This document shows, in pieces, positions 1-4,420 of a DNA stretch of 9,479 nt. This DNA is from Anaerolineae bacterium (GTDB lineage: Bacteria > Chloroflexota > Anaerolineae > B4-G1 > DUEL01): positions 1-9,479 of the forward strand of contig JAOZPF010000099.1 of assembly GCA_029932895.1 (NCBI GenBank), read 5' to 3'. Under the pieces are notes generated by a model that saw only the letters and a list, made by a program, of their open reading frames with translations, did not search any database and was not told the origin of the DNA. The position numbers were made by a program, and so were the translations under genes. Position 1 is the stretch's first letter, and every line of letters starts with the position of its first letter.

Positions 1-1297
1 TGTTCATCCGCCGCGAGCCCCAGAGGACCGGTATTAGGCCAATGCCTGTGGCAACCCCGCAGATAAGCAACCCGCCCAGGCTGGACCGCAGGGCCGCGCT
101 CCAGCTTCCACCGCCCGTCAGTTCCCCCAGCACCGGCACCAGCGCGACGACGAGGAGAAGCACCACCAACGTGCCCAGACTGATCCAGCGGTAGTGCACT
201 TGGGCGATCAGCTTGATCACCACTCGCGTCATCAGCAGCAGCAGGAAAAATGAGAGCACCCCCGCCAGGACGATCGCCGCCACCGCCAGATAATAGGTCT
301 GGGGAGCGTAAGAGCTCCACAGCGTGCTGATCATCCAAGCCATCCCCCCTCGCGTCAGGTGCAGTCCGGGGACAAAGAAGAACAAAAAGCCACCCACATA
401 ATAGACGACTTTGGAGGCCCCCTGGGAGATGATGAACAGCCGGTCGTCCCGCTGAGCGGTGGCGTGACCGGCGATAAAGCCGCCGATCCCCCCCGTCACC
501 ACCGGGAAGAAGGCAGCGAAAAGCCCTCCCAGTGCCCCGGCGAAAGTGCCGCGCATAAAAAGCCACACCGTCCCATCAACGCTGCGGGCGATGTGCTGGG
601 GCGGAATCTCGACCTGTGCCAGCAGGTTCTGCAAAATCCACGGCACGGCAAAGAGACCGACGAACGCCGGCAAGAGATTCTGGTAGGCCGATGTCACCGG
701 CAGGATAGAGCGGTACATCAGCACGAAACCCAGCAGGCCGGAGAGGAGAAACGTCACCAGCCCTGCCGTCAGGCTGCGCCAGCCATCCCACCAGCGCCGC
801 AGTCCCGCCGGGGCGCGGTCGCTCCCCTTGGGCCACTCGGAGATGAGCATATAGGCGATGACGGTCCACAGGATCCAGTGCAGGTGCGGCTGCAGGATCG
901 CCCGCAGCGCCGGAAAGAGGCGCGGCGCGATGGGCGTCAGCAGGGCCAGCACCGCGATCCCACCCAGGCTGCCGATGCCGGTCAACACAACAGCCTCGTA
1001 GCCGCGCCGCTGCATCAGGTATTTTTGCCCCGGCAGGACAACAAAGATGGTGGAATCGTCGGGGGCGGAGAGAAAGATGCTGGGAATGGTGTTGAGGATG
1101 GAGTAGGAAGTCACCAACCCCAGAAAGAACATCGCCAACTGCTCTGGCGGCAGTAACGGTCCCAACGCTGCCGTGCCCAGGATGATGAAACCGGCGACGT
1201 TATAGATGTGCAACGCCGGCACCAAAGAGAGCAGCGAGGCTATCAGCGCCCCCGCCACCGCGAATAACAACCCCATCCCTGCCTCTAGCGCTGACAT
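1..1297 (-). CDS. TctA-like (COG1784/DUF112) polytopic membrane protein, 3' end outside window
   Basis: I translated this frame by hand: it is open from ATG at 1297 to the left edge (432 codons plus 1 base), so the C-terminus is missing. GAGGAG (1303-1308) sits 5 nt before the ATG. The protein is very hydrophobic, with roughly 10-12 membrane segments, for example near residues 8-28, 103-122, 175-196, 252-275, 335-357, 370-390 and 403-425. The stretch around residues 72-115 (PSIFLSAPDDST, then VLPGQKYL, then RRGYEAVVLTGIGSLGG) resembles the archaeal/bacterial TctA-like family, which typically shows PSIFLGAPDEDT, LPGH and GRGYEA. The second half has the related GGIGGFIAGHATAQRDDR segment (269-286). 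Family members are related to the large permease of tripartite tricarboxylate transporters, but for COG1784 the substrate is unknown. No TctB or TctC partner is visible. It is the third gene of a run with two OB-fold surface proteins, 31 bp after the lipoprotein stop. Family assignment is from memory of motifs; the substrate cannot be inferred. Confidence 0.72.
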   Translation of the reverse strand, partial: MSALEAGMGLLFAVAGALIASLLSLVPALHIYNVAGFIILGTAALGPLLPPEQLAMFFLGLVTSYSILNTIPSIFLSAPDDSTIFVVLPGQKYLMQRRGYEAVVLTGIGSLGGIAVLALLTPIAPRLFPALRAILQPHLHWILWTVIAYMLISEWPKGSDRAPAGLRRWWDGWRSLTAGLVTFLLSGLLGFVLMYRSILPVTSAYQNLLPAFVGLFAVPWILQNLLAQVEIPPQHIARSVDGTVWLFMRGTFAGALGGLFAAFFPVVTGGIGGFIAGHATAQRDDRLFIISQGASKVVYYVGGFLFFFVPGLHLTRGGMAWMISTLWSSYAPQTYYLAVAAIVLAGVLSFFLLLLMTRVVIKLIAQVHYRWISLGTLVVLLLVVALVPVLGELTGGGSWSAALRSSLGGLLICGVATGIGLIPVLWGSRRMN

Positions 1298-1328
1298 ATC
1301 CACTCCTCACCCATCGTGCGGCCCGCGC

Positions 1329-2228
1329 TCACGGCACCTCCAGCACCTCGACGTCATAGGGCAACGTGGGCACCACCTCCAGGTTGCTGTGATAAACCTG
1401 AACTGTACCGACGACGCGCACACGGCTGCCCTCTGTGCCCAGCCCCGCGTTATCTGGGATGCGGTCGAGGACGTTGCGCCAGATAAAGACGACCACCTCA
1501 CCACTGCCATCGCTCAGCGAGACCTTGACCGCGCTCGCAAGCCCCTCGACGCGGACCACCTCGCCCTCGATCATCACCCGCTGTCCCTCGTCAGCACCGG
1601 TGAGCGAACCAATGTCGCGCGGTTCACCCCAGGCCGCAGCCGGCTCCAGCGTTTTGACCGCCCCACCCCAGGACGGCACCACCTGCAACTCTCCCTGGTA
1701 CTCGCCCACCTCCCCCGTCGCCCGCAGCCGTGCTCCCAGGTTGATGCCGGATGCGTCCCAGCAATTGTCATAGACACTCTGCCACATCAACAACGTCACC
1801 TGACCGGTACCGTCATCGATGGTGAACTTGAAACCGGAGGAGAAGGACTCGGCCCCCACCACCGTCCCCTCCACCGTCACCTCCTGGCCCAGCAGGCCGT
1901 TCAACTCGCCGATGGTGGTGAGCGTCACCGGCTCCTCCGCCTCCCCTGGCGTCGGGCTGGGCTCGACCACGGTCGCTTCCGGCGTGGGGCTTGGGGCCGC
2001 CGTCGGCTGCGGCGTGGGCGATGGCTCCGCGGTGGGGGTTGGCGTCGGTGGGGGAAGCGTGGCAGTGGGGGAAGGCTCCGCCGTCGGCGTTGCCGCCGAC
2101 CGCGTCGGCGGCAAACTCACCGGCTCTCCCGTCGGAGCCACCTCCTGCCCGTCCCCACACCCCACCAGCAACAGGACCGACGTCCCCAGCACGAGAATAC
2201 TCACTACGCGAAGAACTGTGCGACGCAT
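1329..2228 (-). CDS. Lipoprotein with Pro/Thr-rich stalk and two OB-fold modules
   Basis: The protein is 299 aa from ATG at 2228. The frame extends to 2309, but the shorter start is chosen because it begins a clear lipoprotein signal: MRRTVLR, a hydrophobic stretch, then lipobox LVGC with lipidated Cys24. GGGGGAG (2236-2242) precedes it. Residues 37-98 are a low-complexity Pro/Thr/Ser/Ala stalk. Two similar beta-rich modules follow at about 102-194 and 205-297. Each has the pattern VEGxVV, then DDGTGxV or SDGSGEV, a W near the middle (LMWQSVYD, FIWRNVLD), then a G-V-xxY-x-x-x-L-x-V-V-P ending. These look like extracellular OB-fold domains of the nucleic-acid/tRNA-anticodon type; the fold is inferred from pattern, and ligand binding is unknown. 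The gene starts 4 bp after the stop of the upstream five-module gene, so translation is probably coupled. The expected location is the outer face of the cytoplasmic membrane. Confidence 0.8.
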   Translation of the reverse strand: MRRTVLRVVSILVLGTSVLLLVGCGDGQEVAPTGEPVSLPPTRSAATPTAEPSPTATLPPPTPTPTAEPSPTPQPTAAPSPTPEATVVEPSPTPGEAEEPVTLTTIGELNGLLGQEVTVEGTVVGAESFSSGFKFTIDDGTGQVTLLMWQSVYDNCWDASGINLGARLRATGEVGEYQGELQVVPSWGGAVKTLEPAAAWGEPRDIGSLTGADEGQRVMIEGEVVRVEGLASAVKVSLSDGSGEVVVFIWRNVLDRIPDNAGLGTEGSRVRVVGTVQVYHSNLEVVPTLPYDVEVLEVP

Positions 2229-2232
2229 ATCC

Positions 2233-3930
2233 CTACTCCCCCTCAACCACCACGTCCACCGGCAGCACGGGCACCACCTCCAACGATCCCTGGTACTCTT
2301 GCACCACACCGGCGGCCTGTACCCGCGCGCCAGGGACCAACCTCTCCCGGCCCGCTACCCGTTCGTAGACGTTCTGCCACAAAAGGAGCATCACCTCGCC
2401 GCTCCCGTCGCTGACCCAGACGCGGAAGCCATCGGAGAACGGCTCGGCCCGCGTCACCTCCCCCGCCACCGCCACCGCCGCGCCCGCGTCCTCCGCCGAG
2501 AGCGAGCCGATCTCCCGCAGCGCGGTTCCCGATACCCCCGCCGAGAGCACCGTCACGTCGGCGCCAGAAGAGGGAACCACCTGCAACGATCCCTGGTACT
2601 CATCCACCTCACCGCTGACCCGCACCTGCGCCCCCACGTTCAGCCCTGCCGGGTCAGTCAGTTCATCGTAGGCCGAGAGCCAGAGCACTAGTGCGATCTG
2701 CCCCGTGCCGTCATCGAGGGTGAACTTGAAGAGGGAGGAGAATGATTCAACCCCTACCACCGCCCCTTCGACCAGCACCTGGCTCCCCACCAAGTCGGCC
2801 GAGATATCACCGATGGAAATTGGGGTATTCGTTTCCACAACCGGGGCCGCACCCGTGCCCGCCGCCAGCACCTCCACGTCTATCGCCCGCTGCGGGACAA
2901 TCTCCACCTCCCCGTGGTAGGCCGAGACCTCGCCCATCACCCGCACCCGCGCGCCCGCCGCCAGTTGCGCCGGGTCGTCCAGTTCGTCGTAAGTATCCTG
3001 CCACAGCAACACCGTCACCTCGCCCGTCCCGTCGTCCAGCGTGAATTTGACCCCCGCTGAGAAAGGATCCACTCCCGTGACCGTGCCATGTAGCGTCACC
3101 ATCCGCCCCGCGTCGCCTGCCGAGAGCGCGCCAGCGTTCACCTCGGCAGCCACGACCACCGGCTCAGATAACAGCACCACGTCCATCACCGAGGCCGGGA
3201 CGACCTGCACCGTATCGTGGTAAAGATCTACCGCTCCCGCCACATCCACCGATTGGCCCGGTTCGACGGGGAGAAAAGCGCCGGTCAGCTCCTCCAAACT
3301 CTGGGGAATGGCAACGTCGACCGCGCCGCTGCTATCTCGCAGTGTGACGAGCGTCAGCCCCTCGTAAGGCTGGCGGACCTCCCAGACCTGACCCCGCACC
3401 ATCACCCGTCGCAGGTAATCCTCGGGCGTCAGCGAACCGATCTCCCGCTCCACCGCTTCGGGACGGACGATCTCCAGGTGTTCGGGGACGTTGAGCGTCA
3501 TCGCCACGTCTTCCTCGCGCACCCGCAGCGTCCCCGCCACCGAGACCTGGTCGCCCAGTGCCGGCACCCGGCCCTCGGCGCGCAGCGCGTCCGCTTCCTT
3601 GCGGTAGGCAGCGACGCGGATTTCGCCAGTGCCGTCATCCACGGTGAAGGAGAGATAGCCAGAATCAGCATAGTAGGTAGGTCCGCGCACCACCCGCCCC
3701 TCCACTCGCGCGTAAGCCATGTTCATCGTCGCCCCGGCCTGCCCGGCCTGAATGAGGGGAACCTGGGAGCGGGTAGCGGCAAACCACAGCACCGCCAACC
3801 CGACCGTCGCCAGCAGGACAGCGCCGATTTTGACCAGGCGGATGGAGACACGTCCGCCGAGGTGGGCGCCGCAGTAAGGGCAGGCCTCGTAAGGGCCAAC
3901 GTACCGTCCGCAACTGGGGCAATGGCTCAC
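2233..3930 (-). CDS. Zinc-ribbon membrane protein with five tandem OB-fold modules
   Basis: The protein is 565 aa from GTG at 3930. A TTG at 3945 is in frame, but GGGAGGG lies between the two and points to the GTG. Residues 4-20 hold a zinc ribbon, CPSC and CPYC (Cys4, 7, 17, 20). A basic stretch (RVSIRLVK) and one transmembrane helix (about 33-54) follow. By the positive-inside rule the ribbon is cytoplasmic and the rest is outside. Five OB-like modules follow, at about 71-157, 163-255, 265-356, 371-464 and 472-564. Modules 3-5 are near copies of one another, with (D/S)DG(T/S)G(E/Q), LLWQDTYD / VLWLSAYD / LLWQNVYE, and Y-H/Q-G-x-(L/V)-(E/Q)-(V/I)-VP. Modules 1 and 2 are more divergent and lack the LW-Y-D motif. 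The gene is first in the minus-strand cluster, behind a good promoter. Function is not known; binding of a nucleic acid, polysaccharide or partner protein at the cell surface is possible. Confidence 0.82.
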   Translation of the reverse strand: MSHCPSCGRYVGPYEACPYCGAHLGGRVSIRLVKIGAVLLATVGLAVLWFAATRSQVPLIQAGQAGATMNMAYARVEGRVVRGPTYYADSGYLSFTVDDGTGEIRVAAYRKEADALRAEGRVPALGDQVSVAGTLRVREEDVAMTLNVPEHLEIVRPEAVEREIGSLTPEDYLRRVMVRGQVWEVRQPYEGLTLVTLRDSSGAVDVAIPQSLEELTGAFLPVEPGQSVDVAGAVDLYHDTVQVVPASVMDVVLLSEPVVVAAEVNAGALSAGDAGRMVTLHGTVTGVDPFSAGVKFTLDDGTGEVTVLLWQDTYDELDDPAQLAAGARVRVMGEVSAYHGEVEIVPQRAIDVEVLAAGTGAAPVVETNTPISIGDISADLVGSQVLVEGAVVGVESFSSLFKFTLDDGTGQIALVLWLSAYDELTDPAGLNVGAQVRVSGEVDEYQGSLQVVPSSGADVTVLSAGVSGTALREIGSLSAEDAGAAVAVAGEVTRAEPFSDGFRVWVSDGSGEVMLLLWQNVYERVAGRERLVPGARVQAAGVVQEYQGSLEVVPVLPVDVVVEGE

Positions 3931-3934
3931 AACA

Positions 3935-3941
3935 CCCTCCC
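3935..3941 (-). promoter_or_regulatory. Ribosome binding site that sets the GTG start at 3930
   Basis: The minus strand reads GGGAGGG, then 4 nt, then GTG. The only other upstream start, TTG at 3945, would place this Shine-Dalgarno sequence inside the coding region and has no comparable site close before it. Confidence 0.7.
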
Positions 3942-3986
3942 GCAAAGATCGCAGTCGCTCCCGGAAGACAAGGCCAATCGGGCAAG

Positions 3987-4015
3987 AGTATACTCACTTT
4001 GGCGCATTTGTCCAA
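3987..4015 (-). promoter_or_regulatory. Sigma-70-type promoter for the OB-fold/permease cluster
   Basis: On the minus strand, TTGGAC (4010-4015) and TATACT (3987-3992) are separated by exactly 17 bp. The -10 matches TATAAT at 5 of 6 and the -35 resembles TTGACA. The -10 lies about 57 bp upstream of the GTG at 3930, so the leader would be about 50 nt. Inferred from sequence only. Confidence 0.6.
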
Positions 4016-4088
4016 CGGCAAGGGCAGACCTCTTCCCTTGAATGTTGGTGCTTTATTGCAGTAATAGGGCGAATTGGGAGAACAGTCC

Positions 4089-4275
4089 GTAGGTCACGCT
4101 TGCTGTAGGCACTCGTAGGGTTATACCTGCAAACGCTCATTACCCTGACCAAAATCATCTTTACAATCCGGACTGTAGGCTTTAGCCGGGATACTTGGCT
4201 TCCCATTGGAGCCTGGACTCCTCAACCCGGCTAAAGCCTATATTCCATAGTGACGCCGCGCTACAAGCGCGACCT
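4089..4275. repeat. Nested inverted-repeat element in the divergent intergenic region
   Basis: The inner pair is a perfect 15-bp inverted repeat, TAGGCTTTAGCCGGG (4176-4190) and CCCGGCTAAAGCCTA (4226-4240), with a 35-bp loop. The outer pair is imperfect: AGGTCACGCTT (4091-4101) pairs with AAGCGCGACCT (4265-4275) at 10 of 11 positions, and the similarity continues into a flanking GTAG/CTAC after a 3-nt indel. At the right end CGCGCT-ACA-AGCGCG (4257-4271) can also form its own hairpin. No protein is encoded and no terminator-like T tract follows on either strand. Similar palindromic AGGCTTTAGCC-type repeats recur between genes in Chloroflexota genomes as I recall, so this may be a dispersed non-coding repeat rather than a locus-specific control site. 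Confidence 0.6.
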
Positions 4276-4350
4276 CCAAGTTACGGCTTCCCCGTCTCCC
4301 CTGCCGGGCAACCCGTCCCAAAGTGAAATACACCCCAGTAGCTTGCAAAG

Positions 4351-4378
4351 TTGCCACTCGTGCCAAAGATGATATACT
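4351..4378 (+). promoter_or_regulatory. Sigma-70-type promoter for the molybdenum hydroxylase cluster
   Basis: TTGCCA (4351-4356) and TATACT (4373-4378) are spaced 16 bp apart, each with 5 of 6 matches to consensus. Transcription would start near 4385, leaving a leader of about 36 nt before the ATG at 4421. A perfect palindrome lies at the predicted start. Confidence 0.58.
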
Positions 4379-4382
4379 TGCC

Positions 4383-4398
4383 TTGCCGGCCCCGGCAA
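4383..4398 (+). promoter_or_regulatory. Palindrome at the predicted transcription start: operator or 5'-UTR hairpin
   Basis: TTGCCGG and CCGGCAA form a perfect 7-bp inverted repeat around a CC centre, just downstream of the -10 and ahead of the GGAGG at 4407-4411. It could be bound by a dimeric regulator or fold in the leader RNA. No regulator gene is present in the window. It is followed by AAAA rather than T residues, so it is not a plus-strand terminator. Confidence 0.4.
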
Positions 4399-4420
4399 AA
4401 ATTCGTGGAGGCATAGTGAT

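Noticed and set aside
359..1156. A 265-codon plus-strand open frame near the left edge
   Set aside because: It is a low-complexity Arg/Gln/Pro product antisense to a clear polytopic membrane protein with family motifs.
1206..2414. A 402-codon plus-strand open frame opposite the lipoprotein and permease genes
   Set aside because: The product is rich in His, Arg and Pro with no domain, as expected for the antisense of GC-rich coding DNA. The minus strand has a lipobox, repeated domains and ribosome binding sites.
1680..3100. Recurring DNA words that might suggest a repeat array or CRISPR
   Set aside because: They fall at the same codon positions of homologous OB modules about 280-320 bp apart and diverge between copies, so they reflect domain duplication.
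3994..4206. A 70-codon minus-strand frame in the intergenic region
   Set aside because: It overlaps both the promoter of the OB-fold cluster and the inverted repeats, and its composition is not protein-like.
4176..4240. Stem-loop as a transcription terminator
   Set aside because: No T tract follows on either strand and no gene ends next to it; both flanking genes start from this region.
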